This document shows, piece by piece, positions 32,295-47,493 of a stretch of DNA of 64,000 nucleotides. Position 1 is the stretch's first letter. Each line of letters begins with the position of its first letter. The notes under the pieces were generated by a model, which was not told the DNA's origin, searched no databases, and saw nothing but the letters and a program-made list of their open reading frames with translations. A program made the translations under genes and the position numbers. Origin of the DNA: Embleya sp049739465 (GTDB lineage: Bacteria; Actinomycetota; Actinomycetes; Streptomycetales; Streptomycetaceae); NCBI RefSeq assembly GCF_049739465.1, contig NZ_JBMHHY010000008.1, positions 62,001 to 126,000 on the forward strand, in the 5' to 3' direction.

Positions 32295-35200
32295 GCAGGA
32301 CTGACTCCGCCGCCTCCACCTTGTCCTGCAGGGCGTCCGCCTCGCCCTGCAGGACGTCGAGGTCGTCGGAGACGACACTGCCGGTGGGAATGTCGGGCAG
32401 TCGGTCCTCGATGCGCCGCAGCGGGCGGTGGCGCAGGCCCAGGATGCCCCAGCCGGACAGCAGCAGCCCGCCCACGATCAGCAGCAGGCCCATGCCGCGG
32501 TTCGGCCCCTCGCCCAACACGGTCCGGAGGAAGTCGCTTCCGCCGACCAGTGGGCCGAACACGTGGTCGTTGAGCATCGGCGTCAGCAGAAAGCCGAGCG
32601 GCATCATGGCAGTTGCCAGCATCTGGTTGGTCGCCACCACCCGGCCCTGGAGTTCCAGGCCGACCTTCGCCTGGATGATCGCCAGCCAGTGCGCGTTCAG
32701 CACGGCGTTCAGCGCCCACCACAGGAACAGGCCGACGCCCATCAGCACCGGTGCCGGCCGCAGGCCGATCAGCACGGTGGCCAGGCCCATGGCGATGGTG
32801 GTGGCGATCATGCCGTCGGCGCGGCGGCGGGTGCCGCCCCAGAAGGCCATGGCGAGTCCGCCGACCACCGCGCCCAGGCCGCCGGCGGCGGTCACCAGGC
32901 CGAGGACGGCCGGGGTGCTGATCGACAGCACCAATGGGGCGGTGAGCACCGTGGTGGTCGCGGTGAGGTAGTTGACCACCACGAAGAAGACCACCATCGC
33001 CACCATGGGCCTGCGACGCACGATGAAGCGCCAGCCGCCGGTGACGGCGGAGGCGAAGGTCTCCCGTCGCCTGCGGAAGAGACGGTCCGGGAAGCGCACG
33101 GCCAGCAGCACCGCCGCGCCGCCCACGAGTCCGGCGAGGTCCAGGGCGATCACGCCGGTGAGCCCGGCCAGGGTGACCAGGGCTCCGCCGAGGACGGGGG
33201 AGATCAGCGTGCTCAGCGCGGTGCCGAGTTGGGCCACGCCGTTGGCCTGGGCCAGGTAGGGCTTCGGCACGAGTTGGGCGACGGCCGCGAGGTAGGCGGG
33301 ACGCTGGAATGCCGTGGTGAGCGAGGTCAGCGCGGCGAACACGGCGATCTGCCACACCCGGAGCGCACCGCCGGCCGCGACCGCGGTGAGCGCGGCCAGG
33401 GCCGTGCCGTAGCAGGCGGTGCAGCCCAGCAGCACCTTGCGCCGCTCGTACCGGTCGGCCACCGCGCCGCCCAGGGGCGCGGCGAACACGGCGGGCAGCA
33501 GGGCCAGCATGGTGATCATCGAGTAGTAGCCGACGTTGTGGGTGCGCTGGTAGACCCAGACGCCGAGGGCGAAGGCGGTCAGGCTCGCACCGGTCAGCAG
33601 GATCGTCTGGCTCAGCGCAAGCAGCGCGAACCTCCTGAGATCGCGCAGGTCCTGACCGGCGGGCCGGGCGGGCCGGGCCGGGGCGGCGGGCGGTTTGCCA
33701 CCGGGCGCCGGGTGCTCGGCCGCGTGGGCGGTGATCCGGCCGGAGACCAGCTCCGCCAGTTCGCCCGCCTGGTGCTTGACGAAGTAGTGGCCGGCGCCCG
33801 GGATTTGGACCAGGTCGACCCGATCGGCGAAGGTGTACCACTCGGCGTACCGCTCCTCGGACAGTTCCGTGGTGCGGTCGCGGTCACCGATGACGCACAA
33901 CACGGGGGTGCGCAACCGCGCCGCCCCGGGGGCGCCCAGCCGGGTGCTGAACCAGTCGACGGCCTGGCGCACGTCGTGCCGCACGCCGCGGATCACCGCC
34001 TCCTCGGTTTCCTCCGCCAACTGGCCGCCGAGGGCCGAGAGCACCTCGCGGTAGGCCCGGTCGGAGGTCCACCGATCGCTGGGGAGCAGGCGGTCCACCA
34101 GGGCGGAGAGGCGTCCGGGGAGCCGGGCTGTGGGGAAGGACGCGCCCAGGACGACGCCCGCCAGTTCCGTGCCGCGCGCCTCGAGGGCCAGCGCCAGGCC
34201 GACCGCGGTGGCCGTGCCCACACAGTGCCCGTACACCAGCACCGGGCCGTCGTGTTCGGCGAGTTCGGCCAGGCAGCCGTCGATCAGTTCGGCGAGGCTC
34301 GGCATCGCCTCGTCCGGACGCGCCGGGTCGTGCCCCGGCGGTTCCAGGGCGAGCACCTCCGCGTCGGGGTGACGCGCCGTCAGCTCGGCGGCGAGCGGCC
34401 CGTAGGAGGCGGCGGAGCCGCCCGCGTACGGGACACACACCACGGTGAGACCGATCGTGGTCCCCCGCGCCGGCCCGGCCAGTCGTTGCAGCAGACGGGT
34501 GTCGCGCGCGGCGGGCCCGTCCAGGAAGAGCGCCAGTTCGCGCACCGTGGGGTGGGTGAACAGGTCGATGATCCGCAGGTCCGGGTCGATGGCCCGGGCG
34601 GCACGCAGGGCGCGGAAGGAGTCCCCGCCGAGGGCGAAGAAGTCCGCGTCGACGTCCGACTCGGCGTCGGGGAGCTCCAGTACCTCCTGCCAGACGGCGG
34701 CGATGCGGCGTTCGGTGTCCGTACGCGGGGTGACCCGCTCGGCCGGTGCCTGGGCCGACGGCCGGGGCAGCGCGGCGCGGTCCACTTTCCCGTTCGGGGT
34801 CAGCGGGATGCGGGGGATGCCGATCAGCGCGCTGGGCACCATGTGGCCCGGCAGGTCGGCGCGCAGCGCGGTGCGGACGGCGTCGACGTCCAGCGGTCCG
34901 TCTCCGGCGGGGACGAGCCAGGCCGCGAGCCGGCGCCGGCTGCCCGTGCCGACGGCGAGGACCACGGCCTCACGTACCCCCGGCAACGCGCGGCAGGCGG
35001 CGGCCACCTCGCCGGGCTCGACCCGGTAGCCACGCACCTTGACCTGGTCGTCCAGTCGGCCGAGGAACTCGATCAGGCCGTCGGCGCGCACCCGGACCCG
35101 GTCGCCGGTGCGGTAGCAGCGGCGGGTGCCGTCCACCGGGTCGGGCCCGAAGGCCCGTTCCGTGGCCTGCGGGTTGCCGAGGTAGCCGCGCGAGACGCCG

Positions 35201-37704
35201 GGGCCGGCGACGAGCAGTTCGCCGGGGACGGTGGGCGGGACCGGCCGCCCCGCCGGGTCCACGACGTAGCACACGGCATTGGGGAAGGGGGTGCCGAGCG
35301 GGGCGATCGGGCCGCCGCCGGGCCCGCGCGGGTCCACCTGTCCGAGGTCGCAGCCGAGCACCGAGACGGTGGTCTCGGTCGGGCCGTAGTGGTTGTGCAG
35401 GACCAGGTCGGGGCGGGCGGCGCGGATTCGGTCGGCCAGCTCCCACGGGCAGGGCTCGCCCGCAAGCACCAGGGTGCGGCGCGGCAGTACGGCCGCCAAG
35501 TCACCGTGCGCGGCGAGGAGTTCCAGGTGGCTGGGCACCATCTTGACCACGTCCACCGGGTGCGCGGTGAAGTACGCGGCCAGCCGCCCCGGGTCGGTCG
35601 CGGTCTCGCGGTCGACCAGATGCACGGTGCCGCCGCTGATCAGGGCACCGAAGACGGACAGGTAGCCGAGGTCGGCGGCTGCGGTGGACAACAGGGCGAA
35701 GGCGCGGCCGTGGCCGTCGACGCGTTCCAGGCCGCCGTACGCGTAGTGCACCAGGCTGCGGTGCTCGACGGCCACCCCCTTGGGCGTGCCGGTGGAGCCC
35801 GACGTGAAGATCACGTACGCGAGATCGCCCGGAACCGCCCCTGCACGCGGACTCGTCGCGGGCAGCGCCGCATCGGCCGCGGTCTCGCCGATCACGGTGA
35901 CCCGTTGGGCGGCCACACGTTCGGCGAGGCCGGCCTGGACGAGCAGGTCCTCGCTGCCGGACGCGGCCAGGGTGGCCGCCAGCCGCTGATCCGGGTAGGA
36001 CGGCTCCAGTGGTACGAAGGCCGTCCCCGCCTTGAGCACGCCGAGGATGGCGACCGCCAGGTCCAGGCCGGGCTCGGCGAGGACGGCGACCGGCGCGTGG
36101 GACCGCGCTCCGCTGGCAAGCAGCCGGTGCGCCACCCGGTTTGCCCGGCGGTCCAGCTCCGCGTAGGTCAGCGAGCCGTCGGGGGCGACCACCGCCACGG
36201 CGTCCGGCGTGCGGGCCGCCCAGTCCTCGACCAGGGCGTGCACCGGACGGTCCAGCGCATACACGCGGACCGGGCCGTGCACGACGCCGGCGCCGGGCTC
36301 GGTGAGTGCGAGGGCGCCCACGGCGGCGTCCGGGTCGGCCAACAGCCCGTCCAGCAGGCGCAGATACCACCCGGCGACGCGCTCGGCGCCGGCGCGGTCG
36401 AAACGCTCGGACCGGTACTCCAGGATGCCGCCGAGCGTGCCGTCGCACTCCTGCTCGAAGAACTGGAGGGCGAGGTCGGCCTTGACCGAGCCGGTCGAGA
36501 CCTCGCGGAACTCCGCGTCCAGGCCCGGGAAGAGCGCACGCACGTCGGGGCGGCGGTAGAGGTTGGCCATGGTGTCGAATAGCGGCTCGGTGCCCGCCCC
36601 GCGCTGCGGGCGCACCCGGTCCACCACCCGCTCGAACGGCACGTCGCCGTTGCCGATGGCGTCCAGGACGGTGCCGCGTACCCGGTCCAGGAGCGTGCGC
36701 CCGGTGGGGTCGCCGGAGAGGTCGGTGCGCATCACCACGGTGTTGACGAACAGCCCCACCGCCCGGTCGCTGCCGGGGGTGCGGCGCCCGCCGTCGGGCA
36801 CGCCGACGGGGATGTCCGTACTCCCCGAGACCCGGGCCAGCAGTGCCTGCCAGGCCGCGAGCAACACCATGAAGGGCGTGCAGCCGGACGCCGAGGCCAG
36901 GGCGCGCAGCCGCGCGTGGGCCTCGGCGCTGAAGGCCAGCGGTACCGCGCCGCCCGGGTCGGCGGGGACCGGGCGGCGCGGGCGGTCGGCGGGCAGGTCC
37001 AGCCCCGCGCCGCAGCCGGACAGCCGCTCCTGCCACCAGTCCAGCCGGGCGTCCGCGAGTTCCGCGGGCGGCCGCTCGGCCACGGCCGCGTACTGCGGGG
37101 CCGCCTCCGGTACCGGACCGAGGCCCCGCCGGGCGGCGTACAACGCGGCCAGGTCGGCGATCAGCAGGCCGTTGGACCACGCGTCGGTGGCGATGTGATG
37201 GACCACGAGGAGCAGCGCGTGGTCCCGCTCGCCCACGGTGAAACAGGCGGCCCGCAGCGGGCACTCCCGGTCCGGCGCGATGGGCCGGCGGACACGTTCG
37301 TGCACCTGCCGGTCGAGTTCCGCCTCGGGATCGGCGCGGTCGGTGAGGTCGACGGCCGCCACGGGGACCTCGGCGGCCGGGCGGGTGCGCAACACCGGCC
37401 GCGGCCCGGAGGCGTCCACCACGCCGCGCAGTACATGGTGGCGCTCGGCGAGGTCGCGCACCGCGCCGAGCAGCGCCTCGCGGTCCAGCGCCCCGCGCAG
37501 CCGCAGCAGCACGGGCACCAGGTAGGCCGGGCTGTCGGGCCGCAACTGCGTCTGGAACCACACACGTTCCTGGGCGGGGCCGAGCGGCGCGCCGGCGGCG
37601 TCGTCCCGGGGGACGCCGCGCCGGGCGGTCGCGGCGCGCGCGGCCAGGAGGGCGCGCAGGCGGTCCTGGTCGGCGGGCGCGGGATGCACGGCGGATGTCG
37701 TCAT
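32260..37704 (-). CDS. NRPS termination module C-A-T-TE fused to an MFS transporter
   Basis: A 1814-residue protein. Condensation (about 40-460) has HHIATDAW; adenylation (about 480-960) has FTSGSTGTPKGV and HNHYGPTETT; the carrier (about 985-1055) has LGGDSFRAL; the thioesterase (about 1070-1320) has YGHCVGT with Cys1161 at the nucleophile position and GAGHYF for the His. From about 1350 a full MFS_3-type exporter of about 12 helices follows (GGAVADRYERRKVLLG motif A). The eye-aligned A-domain pocket is D-L-L-K-V-A-H-V-S-K, sharing six positions with known Asp pockets; this is tentative. It would condense the last residue, release the product and carry an exporter in the same chain. The ATG overlaps the preceding stop by 4 bp. 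Confidence 0.93.
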   Translation of the reverse strand: MTTSAVHPAPADQDRLRALLAARAATARRGVPRDDAAGAPLGPAQERVWFQTQLRPDSPAYLVPVLLRLRGALDREALLGAVRDLAERHHVLRGVVDASGPRPVLRTRPAAEVPVAAVDLTDRADPEAELDRQVHERVRRPIAPDRECPLRAACFTVGERDHALLLVVHHIATDAWSNGLLIADLAALYAARRGLGPVPEAAPQYAAVAERPPAELADARLDWWQERLSGCGAGLDLPADRPRRPVPADPGGAVPLAFSAEAHARLRALASASGCTPFMVLLAAWQALLARVSGSTDIPVGVPDGGRRTPGSDRAVGLFVNTVVMRTDLSGDPTGRTLLDRVRGTVLDAIGNGDVPFERVVDRVRPQRGAGTEPLFDTMANLYRRPDVRALFPGLDAEFREVSTGSVKADLALQFFEQECDGTLGGILEYRSERFDRAGAERVAGWYLRLLDGLLADPDAAVGALALTEPGAGVVHGPVRVYALDRPVHALVEDWAARTPDAVAVVAPDGSLTYAELDRRANRVAHRLLASGARSHAPVAVLAEPGLDLAVAILGVLKAGTAFVPLEPSYPDQRLAATLAASGSEDLLVQAGLAERVAAQRVTVIGETAADAALPATSPRAGAVPGDLAYVIFTSGSTGTPKGVAVEHRSLVHYAYGGLERVDGHGRAFALLSTAAADLGYLSVFGALISGGTVHLVDRETATDPGRLAAYFTAHPVDVVKMVPSHLELLAAHGDLAAVLPRRTLVLAGEPCPWELADRIRAARPDLVLHNHYGPTETTVSVLGCDLGQVDPRGPGGGPIAPLGTPFPNAVCYVVDPAGRPVPPTVPGELLVAGPGVSRGYLGNPQATERAFGPDPVDGTRRCYRTGDRVRVRADGLIEFLGRLDDQVKVRGYRVEPGEVAAACRALPGVREAVVLAVGTGSRRRLAAWLVPAGDGPLDVDAVRTALRADLPGHMVPSALIGIPRIPLTPNGKVDRAALPRPSAQAPAERVTPRTDTERRIAAVWQEVLELPDAESDVDADFFALGGDSFRALRAARAIDPDLRIIDLFTHPTVRELALFLDGPAARDTRLLQRLAGPARGTTIGLTVVCVPYAGGSAASYGPLAAELTARHPDAEVLALEPPGHDPARPDEAMPSLAELIDGCLAELAEHDGPVLVYGHCVGTATAVGLALALEARGTELAGVVLGASFPTARLPGRLSALVDRLLPSDRWTSDRAYREVLSALGGQLAEETEEAVIRGVRHDVRQAVDWFSTRLGAPGAARLRTPVLCVIGDRDRTTELSEERYAEWYTFADRVDLVQIPGAGHYFVKHQAGELAELVSGRITAHAAEHPAPGGKPPAAPARPARPAGQDLRDLRRFALLALSQTILLTGASLTAFALGVWVYQRTHNVGYYSMITMLALLPAVFAAPLGGAVADRYERRKVLLGCTACYGTALAALTAVAAGGALRVWQIAVFAALTSLTTAFQRPAYLAAVAQLVPKPYLAQANGVAQLGTALSTLISPVLGGALVTLAGLTGVIALDLAGLVGGAAVLLAVRFPDRLFRRRRETFASAVTGGWRFIVRRRPMVAMVVFFVVVNYLTATTTVLTAPLVLSISTPAVLGLVTAAGGLGAVVGGLAMAFWGGTRRRADGMIATTIAMGLATVLIGLRPAPVLMGVGLFLWWALNAVLNAHWLAIIQAKVGLELQGRVVATNQMLATAMMPLGFLLTPMLNDHVFGPLVGGSDFLRTVLGEGPNRGMGLLLIVGGLLLSGWGILGLRHRPLRRIEDRLPDIPTGSVVSDDLDVLQGEADALQDKVEAAESVLLSPAAGGAARR

Positions 37705-40700
37705 CGGGCACCACCTTTTGCGTCCAGGAGGGCGAGTGCGCGGCGCTCGACGTCGGCCGCCAGGTCGGTCAGCACGGGCAGTTCGAAGACACTGTGCACG
37801 GGCAGTTGCACCCCGAGCGCGTCCTGGATCTCCCGGGTCAGCCGGATCGCGGTGAGCGAGGAGCCGCCGAGGTCGAAGAACGAGTCGGCCGCGGTGACCT
37901 GCTCGGCGCCCAGCAACCCCGCCCAGACGTCCGCGAGGAACTCCTCCACGACACCGGTGGGTTCCGTGCGCCGCTGCCCGGGTTCGGCGGCCGGCGGCAC
38001 GGGATGTTCGGCGGGCGGTGGCTCGGGCAGCGTGATCGCCGAGCACGGCAGGTCGGGTTCGGCGGTGCCCCGGGTCAGGACCCGCAGGAAGCCGTCGAGC
38101 AGCGCCGCGGCGGCGTCGGCGTCGAACCGCTCGACGTCGTGGACCAGGTGGATCTCGGTGCCGGCGGCGGTCTCGTTGACCAGGAAGGTGGCCTCGTTGG
38201 GTGCCGCTCCGGTGTCGAGTTCGCCGAGCGCGGTCAGTTCCGCCGCGCCGGCCCGGGCCCGTACCGGGACCCCGGTGGGGCGCACGGACAGGGTCACCGG
38301 GGTCAGCGGCACGCCGGGCAGCCGGGCCACGCCGGCGTCCTCGGCGGCGGCGAACAGGGCCTCGGCGGCCAGGTCGGGGTGCCGGAGCGTACGGTTGCGG
38401 GCCAGCGCCGCGAGGGCGGCCACCGACCGGAAGCTCTGCTCGGGTTCCCAGCGCACCCGGACCGGCAGGACGGCGATCAGCGGGCCGACCACCCCCTCCA
38501 GCTCGACCAGGTCGCGGCGGGCCACCGGGACGCCGACGAGCACATCGCGGCTGCCGGTCCAGTGGGCCAGCAGCACATCGAGGGCCGCCATGTGCACGGC
38601 GAACTCGCTGAGCCCCGAGGCGGCGCCCAGCCGGCGAACCGCCGCCACCGTCGTGGGGGCGAGCGGGCGGACCAGCCGGGTGCCGCGCCCGCCGGACGGC
38701 TTGTTGCGGGCACGTCGGGCGGCGGCGTACGGGGGTCGGGCGCCGGTCAGTTCGCCGGCCCAGAAGGCGCGGGCGGCCCGGTCCGCGGTCGTGTGCACCT
38801 CGTGCTCCCAGCGGGCCACATCGCCCAACTGCAGGACGGGCTGGGCCGGTTCGATGCCCGCCAGATGCGCGGCGAGCTCCGCGGACAGTAGGCCGGCCGA
38901 CCACCCGTCGAAGGCGAGGTGGTCGACGGCGACGACGAGCCGCGCCGCGTCGTCCGCGGTGCGCACGAGGGTGGCGCGGATCAGTGGTACGTCCTCGTCG
39001 GCGGCGAAAGAGTGCCGGGCGGCCTGTTCGATCAGGGCCCGGGTCCGCGCCTCGGTCAGGGTGCGCGCGTCGAGCTCGGTGAAGGGCACGGCGGTCGGCG
39101 GGCGAACCTCCCCGTACGGGGCGTGTGTTCCGTCCGCCGCCGCGCGGACGACGGTGCGCAGCGCCTCGTGCCGGGCGACGAAGGCGTCCAGCGCCGCGCT
39201 CAGCGCGGCGGTCTCGACGCGACCGGTGACGCCGATGGCGAACGCCTCGGCGGTGACCCCGGGAAACCCGCTGACCCGACGGGCCGTCCACAACTGTCGT
39301 TGCATGTCGGTGAGCGGCACCCGCTGCCGGTCGCCATCCGGGGCGGGCGTCGGCCCGGGCGTGCCGGTCGCCCCCGCGACGCGGCGGGCCAGCCCCGCGA
39401 CGGTGGGTTCGGCGAGGAAGTCACCGAGGCGCACGGCAACGCCGAGTCGACTGCGGACGCGGGCGACGACCTTCGCCGCGGCGAGGGAGTGTCCGCCGAG
39501 CGCGTCGAACCGGTCGGTCCGGCCGACGTGCGGCAGTTCCAGGACCGCCGCGATCACCGCGGCCACCCGCTCCTCGACGCCGGCGCGCGGCGCCTGGTCC
39601 GGGTCGGCCGACGATGTGCCCGCGGGCGTGGCCGGCATCGGGGGCAAGGCCGCCCGGTCCACCTTGCGGCCGGCCGTCTGGGGCAGTTCGTCCAGCACCA
39701 TGATCCGGGACGGCACCAGGTAGTGCGGCAGCAGTTCGCGCAGGTGCCGCAACAGGCCGTCCTCGTCGGCGAGTCGACGGCCGTCGGCCGCGGCGGGGGC
39801 CTGTACATAGGCGTGCAGTACGCGGGTGCCGTCGGCGTCCTCGCGGGCGAGCACGACCGCGTGCCGTACCCCCGGGTGGCGCAGCAGCGCGGCCTCGACC
39901 TCGCCCGGCTCCACCCGGAATCCGCGGATCTTGACCTGGTCGTCGATGCGGCCCAGGTAGTGCAGCACGCCGTCCACCCGGCGGACCAGGTCACCGGTGC
40001 GGTAGCGGCGGCCGCCCGGTGCGGCGGGGTCGTCGACGAACCGTTGCGCGGTCGGTTCCGGCGCGCCGAGGTAGCCGCGGCCGACCAGCGGCCCGGCCAC
40101 CCACAGTTCGCCCGACGCACCGTCGGCGACCGGCAGTTGGTCCACGTCGCGGACAGTCAGCTCGCAGCCCGCGATGGGTGTGCCGATGGGCGGGCTGCCG
40201 GTGCCGTCGCGGTCGAGGACGTGGACGCTGCACGCCACCGTGCACTCGGTGGGCCCGTAGAGGTTGACGACGGTCTCCACGCCCGGTTGCGCGTAGACCT
40301 TGTCGACCAGGGGCCGGGTCACCGCCTCGGCCCCGATGTTGACCCGGCGGATGCCGCCGGGCAGCGGCTGCTCCAGCAGGGTGGCAAGGGCCGAGGGCGT
40401 CGCGCCGATCATGGTGATCTCGTCGCGGGCCGGGAGTGTGGGCAGGGCCAGGATGTCGTCCGCCAGGACCACCGTGCCGCCGGTGCCGAGCGGTCCGAAG
40501 ATCTGCAGGACCGACTGGTCGAAGGAGATGGACGCGCTCGCCAGTCCGGCCTTCAGATGCGCGGGATCGTAGGTGCGGGCCACCCAGTCCAGCAGCGCGA
40601 GGACCGAGGCGTGCTCGATCACCACACCCTTGGGCGTGCCCGTGGAGCCGGAGGTGAACAGGACGTAGGCGGTGCCGGCTCCGGTGGTGACGGGCCGCTG

Positions 40701-41111
40701 TCCGCTCTCGTCGGCCGGGTCAGCCGCGTCGGCCGCGTCGTCCACGGCAACTGACACCGGTGTGGCGCCGGTCGCGGCGACCACCGAGGCCGTCGCGCCG
40801 GCCGTCAGCACCTCGCGCACCCCCGCCTGCCGGACCATCTCGGTCAGCCGGGACAGGGGCAGGGCGGGGTCGAGCGGAACGTAGCCGCAGCCGGCCCGCC
40901 ACACCGCGAGCAGTGCGGCCGGCAGGCGCTCGTCCCGCTCGATGCAGACGCCCACCAGACCGCCGGCCGGCTCGGTCAGCCGAGCGGCGAACCGGTCGGC
41001 CAGCGCGGCCAGTTCGCGATAACTGGTCCGGCGTTCGCCGGCGATCACCGCAGTGGCGTCGGGTACCCGCTCGACCTGTGCTCGGAACAGGTCGTACGCA
41101 CTGGTGGTCAT
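37701..41111 (-). CDS. NRPS with A-T-C-T organisation
   Basis: A 1136-residue synthetase. Adenylation (about 1-470) has FTSGSTGTPKGV and NLYGPTECTV; the first carrier (about 505-575) has LGGHSLAAAK; condensation (about 600-1020) has VDHLAFDGWS, with the second catalytic His present and the first replaced by Asp; the second carrier (about 1045-1120) has LGGSSLTAI. The eye-aligned pocket D-Q-L-G-V-I-L-V-A-K matches no substrate I know. There is no condensation domain before its A domain, so it looks like a loading module, and the last carrier lacks its own A domain. It starts 37 bp after the SDR gene and overlaps the following NRPS gene by ATGA. Confidence 0.93.
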   Translation of the reverse strand: MTTSAYDLFRAQVERVPDATAVIAGERRTSYRELAALADRFAARLTEPAGGLVGVCIERDERLPAALLAVWRAGCGYVPLDPALPLSRLTEMVRQAGVREVLTAGATASVVAATGATPVSVAVDDAADAADPADESGQRPVTTGAGTAYVLFTSGSTGTPKGVVIEHASVLALLDWVARTYDPAHLKAGLASASISFDQSVLQIFGPLGTGGTVVLADDILALPTLPARDEITMIGATPSALATLLEQPLPGGIRRVNIGAEAVTRPLVDKVYAQPGVETVVNLYGPTECTVACSVHVLDRDGTGSPPIGTPIAGCELTVRDVDQLPVADGASGELWVAGPLVGRGYLGAPEPTAQRFVDDPAAPGGRRYRTGDLVRRVDGVLHYLGRIDDQVKIRGFRVEPGEVEAALLRHPGVRHAVVLAREDADGTRVLHAYVQAPAAADGRRLADEDGLLRHLRELLPHYLVPSRIMVLDELPQTAGRKVDRAALPPMPATPAGTSSADPDQAPRAGVEERVAAVIAAVLELPHVGRTDRFDALGGHSLAAAKVVARVRSRLGVAVRLGDFLAEPTVAGLARRVAGATGTPGPTPAPDGDRQRVPLTDMQRQLWTARRVSGFPGVTAEAFAIGVTGRVETAALSAALDAFVARHEALRTVVRAAADGTHAPYGEVRPPTAVPFTELDARTLTEARTRALIEQAARHSFAADEDVPLIRATLVRTADDAARLVVAVDHLAFDGWSAGLLSAELAAHLAGIEPAQPVLQLGDVARWEHEVHTTADRAARAFWAGELTGARPPYAAARRARNKPSGGRGTRLVRPLAPTTVAAVRRLGAASGLSEFAVHMAALDVLLAHWTGSRDVLVGVPVARRDLVELEGVVGPLIAVLPVRVRWEPEQSFRSVAALAALARNRTLRHPDLAAEALFAAAEDAGVARLPGVPLTPVTLSVRPTGVPVRARAGAAELTALGELDTGAAPNEATFLVNETAAGTEIHLVHDVERFDADAAAALLDGFLRVLTRGTAEPDLPCSAITLPEPPPAEHPVPPAAEPGQRRTEPTGVVEEFLADVWAGLLGAEQVTAADSFFDLGGSSLTAIRLTREIQDALGVQLPVHSVFELPVLTDLAADVERRALALLDAKGGAR

Positions 41112-41148
41112 GAGGCCTCTTTCGAAGGGTTGGAATGCTCGTTGCCGC

Positions 41149-41942
41149 TCATGCGACCGACAGCCCTCCGTCCACCGGGAGCAGCGCGCCGGTGATCCAG
41201 GACGCCGCGGGGCTGGACAGGAACAGCACGCAGGACGCGACGTCCTGCGGGGTGCCCAGGCGGCCGAGCGGGAGGGACTCCGCCCATTCGGGGAATGCCT
41301 GTTCGGGATTGCCGTCGGGAACGGCCAGCATGTGCGCGGCCACCCCCTCGGTGGGCACCGGGCCTGGGCCCACCGCGTTGACGCGGATGCCGTACGGCCC
41401 CCACTCCCGGGCCCAGGAACGGGTCAGCGAGACGATGGCAGCCTTGGCGGCGCCCGCGTGCGCGAACCCGGGGAAGCCGCGGTCGGGTTCCGGGACGACG
41501 ATCGAGGTCACCGCGGCGTTCCCGGCGGCCCTGAGGTCCGGCAGGAAGGCCATCGTGGTGTTGAAGGTGCCCATCAGGTCGATGTCGACGACGGTGCCGA
41601 AGCCGCGCAGCGTCATGTGCTCGGCCGGGACGCGGAAGTTGCCGGCCGCGTTGTTGACCAGCACGCCGGCGGGACCCAGCCGCTCGGTGACGGTTTCCCG
41701 CAGCGCCTGCACCTGTTCGGGGCGGCGCACGTCGCACACCACATCCAGGCAGGGTCGCCCGGTGCGCTCGGTCAGCCCTTCGGCGGCGGCGCGCAACCGC
41801 TCGGCGTTACGGGAGGCGATGGCCACGCGGGCCCCGTGGCGCAGCAGCGCCTCGGAGATCGCGAGCCCCAGGCCGGAGCCGCCGCCCGTGACGACGGCGA
41901 CCCGACCTGCCATCAGGGACGGATCGAAGAACCGCTGCTCGC

Positions 41943-41946
<4 letters not shown>
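41149..41946 (-). CDS. SDR, peroxisomal 2,4-dienoyl-CoA reductase-like
   Basis: A 265-residue short-chain dehydrogenase. Cofactor motif VTGGGSGLGLAI and NNAAGNF are present. The usual Tyr-x3-Lys is replaced by HAGAAKAAI, with Ala at the Tyr position, as in the DECR2-type 2,4-dienoyl-CoA reductases; AGNFRVPAEHMTLRGF also matches that group. These enzymes reduce conjugated dienoyl thioesters with NADPH. Here it could reduce a dehydrated intermediate of the adjacent PKS, acting in trans. The GTG start overlaps the PKS stop by 4 bp, so translation is coupled. Confidence 0.88.
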
Positions 41947-47366
<5,420 letters not shown>

Positions 47367-47457
47367 CGCGTTCGGTCTTCCTTACTGTTCTTGATGTGCG
47401 GGGGCACTACGGGGCGTCCCGTGGCGTGCGGGGGGGCACGGCGGGATGTCGCCGCGC

Positions 47458-47493
47458 GGGGAGGGCGGCGGTCGGACGGGGAGGGCGGCGGTC
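47458..47493. repeat. Two direct copies of GGGGAGGGCGGCGGTC
   Basis: Exact 16-bp copies with a 20-bp period at the 3' end of the first NRPS gene, the second running into its stop codon. The 125-bp gap to the PKS gene otherwise shows no terminator, so read-through is expected. Confidence 0.5.
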
